A DNA stretch of 56,883 nucleotides, taken from NCBI GenBank assembly GCA_036825755.1, contig DAISXR010000012.1, positions 1-56,883 of the forward strand, written 5' to 3'. The DNA is from JAJFTV01 sp036825755. GTDB taxonomy: Bacteria; Chloroflexota; Anaerolineae; Anaerolineales; Anaerolineaceae. Below are positions 24,620 to 31,551 of this stretch, one piece after another; position 1 is the first letter of the stretch; each line of letters begins with the position of its first letter. Position numbers and translations under genes: made by a program. Below the pieces are notes generated by a model. That model ran no database searches, was not told where the DNA came from, and saw only the letters and a list, made by a program, of their open reading frames with translations.

Positions 24620-26869
24620 TTACGGAGCATTGAGATACAAAGGTTGTCCGTCATCTGCACCACCGCGAATGATTCCATGATCCAAATAAATCCCACTAAG
24701 ATTTGTATCTGAGCTCACCGGTGTAACCTTTGCTTCCAGGATATTTGGGTCCTGATATAGATAGGCAAAAATGGCTGGGAAGAGGTCCTGCAGGATCGTG
24801 ATGTCATCGTATTGTTCAAAATCATTATCAGGCCAACGTATCGCAAGGAAAACTCCATATCGATCCTGGATATCGAGACGAGTAATCTCAGAGGCCTCGT
24901 AATGTCCGGTCAGAAGATTGGCGCAATTTTTTGTTATGTATGGGCCATGATCACCCGCTACGATAATAATTGCCTGAGGATCATTTTCAAGTAACACATC
25001 CAAATCATCAGTCATTTCCTGGTTTGCCGAATCAAGTCTGCTTTCATATAGTTCAAATGGACGACCTTGACACCTGCCCGTGTTTATACTGTGGTTTGGG
25101 GTGTTCGTATGCATATAACAAAATATTGGTTCAGCAGGGGGGTTCCTGAAAATTTCACGCTTCGCTGCTACATACTCCTCATGAGGCGGATCATAATAGT
25201 GCAGGTCATTCTTGAATTCACCTAATAAAGTCCCTTCCGTCAAATATGCGTTTGCGATACCTTCCGGATAGGTAATATCATATCCAGAGCTGGTTCCAGT
25301 GAAAAAAAACGTATTGGTAAAATGTCCCAGATTGAGATATCCTATGTCTTGAAAGATGGAATTCACAACGCCGTTTCCTGAGACACCTCTTCGCCGATCG
25401 CCGTAAAACTGATTTGCGCTGTTCAAAACTCTGCTGATAGAATTAATGGATGTAGATCCAATTGTATAAATATTTGGATAAATTTTAAAACCAAGTTCCT
25501 GTAAATGGGTCTCCTGAGCGCTGTTGTCAATACCATAATTTTCCATGACTTCACTGGGAACGTAAGAATCATATATCAAAAAATAGATATTCGGTGTAAG
25601 CACCGGTGTGTGGTTTTCGACCAATTGCAGCAAATGGTTTTCTTCGGCCGAAAGGGAATCCCCGCCAGGCAGCGGTTCGATCCGAAATATTTGAACGACG
25701 CTGTTGCCAATAAAACTCAAGATGATATAAGAATAAACGAGTTTCCTTCCGAATACTCTGGCCAGAGTGTAAGCGCCTGCCAGGAATAAAACCTGGATTG
25801 TAAAGGTACCGTTTTCATACCAGGCGAACTGTCTGGTGATCATAGCCATATTGGTGATGGTATAGGCAAAGGACATCCCCAAAGTCATTGTCGTGCTCAA
25901 AGTGGCAAATCTCTTCAGGGAAAGTGGCAACAGTACCACAAGCAGGCCTGAAAATGTGAGGAAAAATCCGATGATTTTAAGGGTTTCAATCATCGAGAGC
26001 ATATCGTTATTGATGATGAGGTACTGAACAACAGGCGTCATCGGAAGCAAAACTAAAATTAAACTCAAAGGATCGAATTTTGAAGGGGTGGATTTTCTTG
26101 CGGAAGGTGACTTTGTTTGTCGAAAAATCAAGATCAGGAGCAAAGGGAGAGAAAATCCCAGGAGAATAGAAAGATACAGCCAGAGGTTGTGTGTAAAGTT
26201 ATAGTTGATACCTATCGAGAAAAGGCGTCCAACTATGTATTTATAAATTCCGCTGTATACCCAGAGCAGACTAAGCGGGATAAAAAATCCCTCTAGAAAT
26301 CCGCGTAATGTGATTTTCTTGTAAAAATTAATGATGGAACGACCAGCTTGACCGCTGGCCCAGAGCCTCACAATCCCTATCGGCGAAGAAAAAACCTGTT
26401 TACGGTTTTCTATGAACAGGAAACTCACTAAAAATACTGTCAGAATGACACCAATCACCCCTATAGCCCCAGTGTCTTTTGAGAAAATCCAGTACCGCAC
26501 CATGATTGTATAAACGTGCGTGTTCGCAAGGTCGAGCTTTGCGGATATCGGACGAAACAGGAGGGTATAAGATCCGTCATCCTCGGTTCTGACATAATAA
26601 GTTCCGTTACTTCCTGCCTTGACTTCAGGCAGGCTGGATGTTTGCAAAAACTGGTCATCTTCTTTTAGCAACAGCGTGTTTTGGTTGTATAAGTCCGCAT
26701 CAAGATCGAATTGGTATGCCAGGTTTGACGTTTCTGAAACAACATCCTGAGGGTTTATTTGGAATCTTTTGTAAAAAACGGATGCGCCTGGCTTAACATA
26801 AAACAAAATACTTGCGAATAGCATTCCTAACAAAAAAAGCTCAATGGCATAATCAAAGAATTTTTTCAT
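24620..26869 (-). CDS. Membrane-anchored sulfatase-like enzyme B (paralog of enzyme A)
   Basis: About 749 residues with the same layout as enzyme A: an N-terminal helix (YAIELFLLGMLFASILFYV) followed by KPGASVFYKRF, nearly identical to KPGAAVFYKR in enzyme A, then an outside beta region, 8-9 transmembrane helices and a C-terminal alkaline-phosphatase-superfamily domain. Metal-site landmarks are LIYDSYVPSEVM, MHTNTPNHSI and IIVAGDHGPYITKNC. The putative nucleophile region is YTIGSTSINS. The end ...LDHGIIRGGADDGQPLYLN matches ...VEDGIIHGGINDGEPLFLS of enzyme A. The start is uncertain; ATG 26869 has a weak ribosome site, and in-frame starts at 26893 and 26905 exist. It lies downstream of mini-protein copy 2. 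Confidence 0.8.
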   Translation of the reverse strand: MKKFFDYAIELFLLGMLFASILFYVKPGASVFYKRFQINPQDVVSETSNLAYQFDLDADLYNQNTLLLKEDDQFLQTSSLPEVKAGSNGTYYVRTEDDGSYTLLFRPISAKLDLANTHVYTIMVRYWIFSKDTGAIGVIGVILTVFLVSFLFIENRKQVFSSPIGIVRLWASGQAGRSIINFYKKITLRGFLEGFFIPLSLLWVYSGIYKYIVGRLFSIGINYNFTHNLWLYLSILLGFSLPLLLILIFRQTKSPSARKSTPSKFDPLSLILVLLPMTPVVQYLIINNDMLSMIETLKIIGFFLTFSGLLVVLLPLSLKRFATLSTTMTLGMSFAYTITNMAMITRQFAWYENGTFTIQVLFLAGAYTLARVFGRKLVYSYIILSFIGNSVVQIFRIEPLPGGDSLSAEENHLLQLVENHTPVLTPNIYFLIYDSYVPSEVMENYGIDNSAQETHLQELGFKIYPNIYTIGSTSINSISRVLNSANQFYGDRRRGVSGNGVVNSIFQDIGYLNLGHFTNTFFFTGTSSGYDITYPEGIANAYLTEGTLLGEFKNDLHYYDPPHEEYVAAKREIFRNPPAEPIFCYMHTNTPNHSINTGRCQGRPFELYESRLDSANQEMTDDLDVLLENDPQAIIIVAGDHGPYITKNCANLLTGHYEASEITRLDIQDRYGVFLAIRWPDNDFEQYDDITILQDLFPAIFAYLYQDPNILEAKVTPVSSDTNLSGIYLDHGIIRGGADDGQPLYLNAP

Positions 26870-27390
26870 GGTTTGTCCGTCATTGATATTCATGTTGATT
26901 GACAAGGAAATACCTTTCCACAGACAGTAAAGGTGTTTTCGTTGATCTGGCAGATTTTACTGCCCGAATCTCATGTATCGTATCGATCAGGGGAAATCTA
27001 CCTCGGAGGAAAGGCCGTTATAAAGACCTCTCAACGGATCATAATGTGATGATTATACTTTCTCATTTTATATTGGTTATCACTTTGCGCGATCGAAAGA
27101 ATGCGAGAAAAATGATGGCAAGGTCATGTCAGGAAAACTGGCTGATTGTCACTTTAATGAAAGCTTGATGATATTCTGCAAACGGTTGGAACCGGCAGAG
27201 GAGGATGACGTCCTATAAACGCAGAACGGATTCTCTCGCAGCAAACCATAAAACCAGGCTGCGACATTTTGCTTTCGAATAGTGAAAATAATGAATGCGT
27301 GAAGCGTCCTGTGATGATCGAAATTATCCAAAGGTTCGTCCCCTTGGAATATGATTTATTTGGCAATATCAGGAATGCTAGTAAGCATTA
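26870..27390. other. Gene-free AT-rich spacer
   Basis: About 520 bases between mini-protein copy 2 and enzyme B, the position where copy 1 has the methyltransferase gene. Short open frames on both strands show no ribosome sites, recognisable motifs or similarity to the methyltransferase. I see nothing functional that I can support. Confidence 0.5.
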
Positions 27391-27543
27391 CTACTGATCG
27401 ATTTTTTCGGTCGTTTGATCTTTCTCTTTACTAAAAAGCGCTTTGATCTTCCGCCAGTACACTTTCGTGAGCACACCAACGCCTAAAACAGCAGCAATAA
27501 TTGCTTGCAAAATAACACTTCCAGAGCCCGGATCCAGATACAT
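27391..27543 (-). CDS. MYLDPGSGS membrane mini-protein, copy 2
   Basis: A second 50-residue copy of the mini-protein at 22069-22221. It has the same MYLDPGSGS head, the hydrophobic helix ILQAIIAAVLGVGVL, the basic/aromatic TKVYWRKIKALFSKEK and an acidic/polar tail. GGAGAG precedes the ATG at good spacing. The two copies agree at most positions up to the tail, and many differences are conservative (Ile/Val, Lys/Arg), a sign of selection on the protein. It heads the minus-strand island that continues with enzyme B, so each copy precedes the island genes on its strand. Function unknown. Confidence 0.83.
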   Translation of the reverse strand: MYLDPGSGSVILQAIIAAVLGVGVLTKVYWRKIKALFSKEKDQTTEKIDQ

Positions 27544-27844
27544 ATTCTCTCCAAAAAATGACAATCCCGTTTTCGTTCACATCTTTCGAAGAAGGGATTG
27601 TATGGTTTTATACAATATTACAAATATTATAACACTGAGGCTAAATATTAACGACCAATGAATTTGTCCGTATGTCAGACCTATAGTTAATCTTCAAATC
27701 TTGCGTACTGTTTATCAATCCTCGAATTTGGGGTGCGGTTAATTATTGGTTGGGAAACATAAAAAAAGAGTATTTGGAAGATTTGATAGGAATAAAATAT
27801 CCGACAGTGTTAAAATGTAACGATCCTTTGATTTGGTCTGAAAA
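27544..27844. other. Divergent AT-rich intergenic region
   Basis: About 300 bases between mini-protein copy 2 (minus) and the polytopic membrane protein (plus). It must contain both promoters. Several AT-rich hexamers are present (for example TATAAT on the minus strand near 27630), but I could not pair any with a well-spaced -35 box. Confidence 0.5.
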
Positions 27845-29539
27845 ATGATTGTAACCCTGATTCTCTTCGCTGTTTATTTTTGTGTTTTTGCAATCTATGG
27901 AGATGCATTTTTGAAAATGATTCGTGCAATAGATGCATCGGAAGGTTTGTTAGTTCGCATAAGCAGCAGAATCATGATTGGAATGGCAGTCTGCACTGGG
28001 TTGTCATTGATAATAAACCTGTTTTTGCCATTGGAGCCATGGCCGAACGCAACGTTGGTGGCAGGAGCAATGGTTTTAGGAATAAGCATTTTACGACGTC
28101 GAGCTCGATTGGTTATTACACATTTTTCATTACGACTGCCATGGACAGTGATTGAGTTGGCAGCATATGCGATCATTTTTCTATTCATTCTGATTAATGC
28201 TCAAACGATACCTTCAAACTTTGATACGAGTCTTTATCATGCTCAAACGATACGATGGGCTGAAGAATACCGCGTCGTACCCGGAATTGTTCACCTGCAT
28301 TCACGTCTGGCCTATAATTCCAGTTGGCTGGCGTTGAATGCGTTATTGAGTTTTGTGTGGGTGAACGGCACTTCTTTTCATGTTCTGCCAGCATTCTTTT
28401 TCTTAGTAATCCTTATTGAACTAACTGGATCAGCAGTTAAGCTTCATAACTCCGTGACGGTTTCGCGTCTATATTCACTGTTTGCAGTACCTGCTCTTTT
28501 CTATATTAGCGCCGCTGAAATTTCATCACCCGGCACCGATTTGCCTGTGCTACTTATTTCCACAATAATGGTGAAGCGGTTTATTGAGCAATGTGAGTTG
28601 GGTCAGACCAGCCGGGCCAGGCAGGTCGTCTTGCTGGTACTTTCGATTTGGGTGGTAACGATCAAGTTATCGGGTATTCCATTGGTAATTTTTGGGCTAC
28701 TCGTTTTATTGTTCGCCAAGGAAAAACGATGGGTTATGAAGACCGCTACAGGGTTGATTGCACTGTTGTGGGTACCTTGGATGATTCGAAGTGGATTAAT
28801 GAGCGGCTATCCGGTTTACCCGTTGACTTTTCCCGATATTTTTTTCTTTGATTGGAAAGCACCATCAGAGCGGTTGTTTTCAGAACAACGTGTACTGCGT
28901 GCCTGGGCGCTGGTTCCAGGGATGAATGTAAATGAAGCTCTTTCACTTCCATTTCTTAGATGGCTAAAAATGTGGTTTATTGATCTGACTTTGAACAGAC
29001 GAATACTGACAATGGCTGCCTTCCTTTCACCGCTTTGGCTGTTTTTATTACGAAGTATCTCCCGGGTACATAATAGATCTAGAATTGATCAAATTTGGCT
29101 GGCCATGTTACCGGTATATACCGGGCTGGTTTACTGGTTTTTTACCGCCCCGGATATCCGTTTCGGATTCACATACATTCTCCCATGCGCGCTTATCAGC
29201 GTTACTGCCGGATTAGCTTTTCTTGAAAGTATTATTGGACGTGCCAAGATTAATCGTTGTTTACTTACCAGTGGACAAATATTTGCCTGCTTAATAGTGC
29301 TCGTATTGTTCCTTCGTTCTGTTAATGTTAAGGATATCACCACGCATTTGCTGTATCCATCCGATTATCCAATAATGCCAACTGAACCGTGCAAGATGGG
29401 TGATTTTCAGGTTTTTTGTGCTCAATCTTATTCGCAGTGTTGGTACAAGCCCTTTCCTTGTGTACCAAGCCCTTCTGAAACGACTTACCTACGCGGTGTT
29501 GATTGGCAATCAGGTTTCTTTTTCGAAGCAATTCAATAG
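27845..29539 (+). CDS. Polytopic membrane protein, LIC_10190-like (glycosyltransferase-type)
   Basis: A 564-residue integral membrane protein with about 12 hydrophobic helices. The loop NFDTSLYHAQTIRWAEEY followed by VHLHSRLAYNSSWLALNAL resembles the conserved region of LIC_10190-type membrane proteins, which look like GT-C glycosyltransferases: an acidic residue and His in the first large outside loop. The C-terminal outside tail has five Cys (between CKMGDFQVFC and CWYKPFPC), possibly disulfide-bonded. It probably transfers a sugar from a lipid carrier to an envelope component; this is inference from topology. It diverges from the sulfatase-like island, and no strong ribosome site is seen before the ATG. 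Confidence 0.7.
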   Translation: MIVTLILFAVYFCVFAIYGDAFLKMIRAIDASEGLLVRISSRIMIGMAVCTGLSLIINLFLPLEPWPNATLVAGAMVLGISILRRRARLVITHFSLRLPWTVIELAAYAIIFLFILINAQTIPSNFDTSLYHAQTIRWAEEYRVVPGIVHLHSRLAYNSSWLALNALLSFVWVNGTSFHVLPAFFFLVILIELTGSAVKLHNSVTVSRLYSLFAVPALFYISAAEISSPGTDLPVLLISTIMVKRFIEQCELGQTSRARQVVLLVLSIWVVTIKLSGIPLVIFGLLVLLFAKEKRWVMKTATGLIALLWVPWMIRSGLMSGYPVYPLTFPDIFFFDWKAPSERLFSEQRVLRAWALVPGMNVNEALSLPFLRWLKMWFIDLTLNRRILTMAAFLSPLWLFLLRSISRVHNRSRIDQIWLAMLPVYTGLVYWFFTAPDIRFGFTYILPCALISVTAGLAFLESIIGRAKINRCLLTSGQIFACLIVLVLFLRSVNVKDITTHLLYPSDYPIMPTEPCKMGDFQVFCAQSYSQCWYKPFPCVPSPSETTYLRGVDWQSGFFFEAIQ

Positions 29540-29600
29540 GCTAGATGGATACTTTGGCAGAGGGTACGGACACATCGCGTTCATCCACTCACAATTCAGT

Positions 29601-29606
29601 TATAAT
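29601..29606 (+). promoter_or_regulatory. -10 box of the microcompartment operon
   Basis: A perfect TATAAT lies 29 bases before the rpiB-like ATG, in the short gap after the membrane protein gene. The matching -35 region (around 29578-29584) is poor, so the promoter may need an activator. Confidence 0.4.
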
Positions 29607-29634
29607 ACCCTTATTACCTGACAAGATAGAATAT

Positions 29635-30255
29635 ATGACACCGATCAACGAACAAGAAATCAATGAGATTGTCAGACGTGTGGTGGAAAAATCGGTAGGG
29701 TTGAAGACCTTCATCACCGTTCCTGCGACTACGGCAACAGCTGAAAAACAAATACACTTGCCAGCGACTGCAGTTGTTCTCCAGTCCGCTCCCGAAAAAT
29801 CGATTGCCATTGGCTCGGACCACGGCGGTTTTGATATGAAGGAAAAGCTCAAAAAGCACCTGTCTGAAAAAGGTTATCAGGTGACTGATTGCGGCCCTAA
29901 TGATGCAAATTCAGTCGACTATCCGGATTTTGCCCATGCAGTTGCCAGAATGGTGAGTAATCATCAGGTATGGCGCGGGATCATGATTGATGGCGCCGGC
30001 ATTGGAAGCTGTATGACTGCCAATAAAGTGCCAGGTGTACGGGCAGCCATGTGCTACGATTACGCCACGGCGGTTAACAGCCGTGAACACAATGACGCCA
30101 ATCTGCTCACTTTAGGGGCGGGGCTGATCGGGCAGAACCAGGCTGTGTTGATTGTGGATACCTGGCTGAAGACCGAGTTTGGTGGAGGGCGTCATGCCAA
30201 ACGGGTGGACAAAATAATGGATGTTGAAAAGCTTTATTTGAAAGGTGGAAGATAA
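29635..30255 (+). CDS. rpiB: Microcompartment-targeted RpiB/LacAB-family sugar-phosphate isomerase with altered active site
   Basis: 206 residues: an N-terminal extension of about 54 residues, then a complete RpiB/LacAB domain. The extension starts with the amphipathic helix EINEIVRRVVEKSV (residues 8-21) and a Pro/Ala/Thr linker, the layout of an encapsulation peptide. The core shows IAIGSDHGGFDMKEKL, GIMIDGAGIGSCMTANKVPG and REHNDANLLTLG. E. coli RpiB has catalytic Cys66 where this protein has Asp119, and the M. tuberculosis Glu75 position is Ser125, with Cys126 beside it. Ring handling by the DH pair is kept, but the base must differ, so the substrate may not be ribose 5-phosphate. The ATG at 29635 has a weak ribosome site. 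deoC follows at once. Confidence 0.88.
   Translation: MTPINEQEINEIVRRVVEKSVGLKTFITVPATTATAEKQIHLPATAVVLQSAPEKSIAIGSDHGGFDMKEKLKKHLSEKGYQVTDCGPNDANSVDYPDFAHAVARMVSNHQVWRGIMIDGAGIGSCMTANKVPGVRAAMCYDYATAVNSREHNDANLLTLGAGLIGQNQAVLIVDTWLKTEFGGGRHAKRVDKIMDVEKLYLKGGR
29650..29697 (+). other. Encapsulation-peptide helix of the RpiB-like enzyme
   Basis: Residues 6-21 form an amphipathic helix with I9, I12, V13, V16 and V17 on one face and charged residues on the other, followed by a flexible linker, as in N-terminal targeting peptides of BMC cargo. Confidence 0.65.
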
Positions 30256-30256
30256 C

Positions 30257-31177
30257 ATGCCCCTGGACGTAAAGTCGGTAGAGAAAATTGTGGAAGTAAT
30301 CACCCGGGAAGTCTTGATAGCCCTGGAAGAGGAAGAATACCGCAAAACCCATCACCACGGTGAAAGCTGCTCGCGCAACTGTGCTGAGGGTTTATGCGTG
30401 GTGACCTGCTTTGATGCCGTAGGAAAAGTGATTAACGCCGGCGCTGAACGGTTGACTTCAACCCTGGGGAATATTCCCACCGATGTCAATATTGCCCGTC
30501 TGATCGATCACACATTACTCAAACCGGATGCCACGCATGACCAGATTGCCCAGTTATGCTATGAAGCCCGAAAATACCATTTCGCTTCAGTATGCGTAAA
30601 CCCTACCAATGTCAAGCTGTGCGCCGAATTGCTGAAAGGTTCGGACGCCAGGGTTTGCACGGTGATAGGGTTCCCGCTGGGTGCTACTTCACCGGATGTG
30701 AAAGTATTTGAGGCCAAAACGGCCATGAAAGACGGCGCGACCGAGATCGATATGGTGATCAATATTGGCGCGTTGAAATCCCGTGACCTGGAACTGGTTG
30801 CGCGTGACATTCGCGAGGTGGTGATGACCGGGCATGCCGGAAATGCCCTGGTCAAGGTGATCATCGAAACCTCACTTCTGAATGAAGAAGAAAAAGTGAT
30901 CGCGTGTCTGCTTTCGAAAGAAGCCGGCGCCGATTATGTGAAGACATCCACAGGTTTTTCCGGTGGAGGAGCCACGGTGGAAGATGTGGCGTTGATGCGC
31001 CGGGTTGTCGGCCCCAGTATAGGGGTAAAAGCATCCGGGGGTATCAAGGACCGTGCCATTGCTGAAAGTATGGTAAAGGCCGGCGCCACACGTCTGGGTG
31101 CCAGCGCCGGGGTCAAAATTGTATCCGGCGGTTCGGAAACACCGGCTTCAGGCACGACGGATAAAAAGGGATATTAG
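30257..31177 (+). CDS. deoC: Deoxyribose-5-phosphate aldolase with N-terminal targeting helix and Cys/His-rich insert
   Basis: 306 residues, about 80 longer at the N-terminus than plain DeoC. The aldolase splits 2-deoxyribose 5-phosphate into acetaldehyde and glyceraldehyde 3-phosphate. The core has LIDHTLLKPDAT, VCVNPTNV, GFPLGA, Schiff-base Lys229 in YVKTSTGF, and Lys258 in GVKASGGI. Residues 4-27 form an amphipathic helix (VEKIVEVITREVLIAL), probably an encapsulation peptide. Next comes a Cys/His-rich stretch with His32-34, Cys38, Cys42, Cys47 and Cys51, which is not part of the aldolase fold and could bind metal or an Fe-S cluster. The ATG at 30257 follows AAGGTGGAA, just after the rpiB stop. 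It feeds acetaldehyde to the aldehyde dehydrogenase two genes on. Confidence 0.93.
   Translation: MPLDVKSVEKIVEVITREVLIALEEEEYRKTHHHGESCSRNCAEGLCVVTCFDAVGKVINAGAERLTSTLGNIPTDVNIARLIDHTLLKPDATHDQIAQLCYEARKYHFASVCVNPTNVKLCAELLKGSDARVCTVIGFPLGATSPDVKVFEAKTAMKDGATEIDMVINIGALKSRDLELVARDIREVVMTGHAGNALVKVIIETSLLNEEEKVIACLLSKEAGADYVKTSTGFSGGGATVEDVALMRRVVGPSIGVKASGGIKDRAIAESMVKAGATRLGASAGVKIVSGGSETPASGTTDKKGY
30266..30337 (+). other. Encapsulation-peptide helix of DeoC
   Basis: Residues 4-27 show a hydrophobic face (V8, I11, V12, I15, V19, L20) and a charged face, directly before the Cys/His-rich linker. This is consistent with N-terminal cargo targeting. Confidence 0.65.
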
Positions 31178-31249
31178 CGCTGCAAGCATACTTTTTGCTT
31201 TTACGGCGATAGAGGTTTTGAGCAGTTTTGAAGAAATGAGGATACGGTC

Positions 31250-31540
31250 ATGCAAATTGCACGGGTAATCGGAACGACAGTGGCTACAATCAAAGACCAA
31301 AATCTGACCGGTCAGAAACTGCTGATCGTTAGGCCGACCGATGAGGCTGGCGAAGCGTATGGGAAACCCTACGTGGCTGTCGACACGCTGGATGCGGGTA
31401 TTGGGGATCTGGTGCTGACCGCTTCCGGTTCCAGCGCCCGGCAAACTGAAATCACAAAAAACCGCCCGGTAGATGCGGTCATTATGGCGATTATCGATTC
31501 ATTGGAAGTGGACGGCAAGATCACCTTCCGGAAATCGTAA
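31250..31540 (+). CDS. BMC-P vertex protein 1 (EutN/CcmL family)
   Basis: A 96-residue pentameric shell-vertex protein. The family start MQIARVIGTTVATIKDQNL, the middle KLLIVRPTDEAG and the late VDAVIMAIIDSLEV are typical of EutN/CcmL. Five copies cap each vertex of the icosahedral shell. TGAGGA precedes the ATG. It lies between deoC and the aldehyde dehydrogenase, mixing shell and enzyme genes in one transcript. It is one of three BMC-P genes here. Confidence 0.95.
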   Translation: MQIARVIGTTVATIKDQNLTGQKLLIVRPTDEAGEAYGKPYVAVDTLDAGIGDLVLTASGSSARQTEITKNRPVDAVIMAIIDSLEVDGKITFRKS

Positions 31541-31551
31541 AGGGGTTCGCA

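Noticed and set aside
26899..27168. Small gene of 89 codons on the plus strand
   Set aside because: No ribosome site or recognisable motif; composition looks random, and it overlaps the 5' end of enzyme B on the other strand.
18116..29539. Mobile element carrying the envelope island
   Set aside because: Despite different composition I found no transposase, integrase, terminal inverted repeats or tRNA attachment site at either end.
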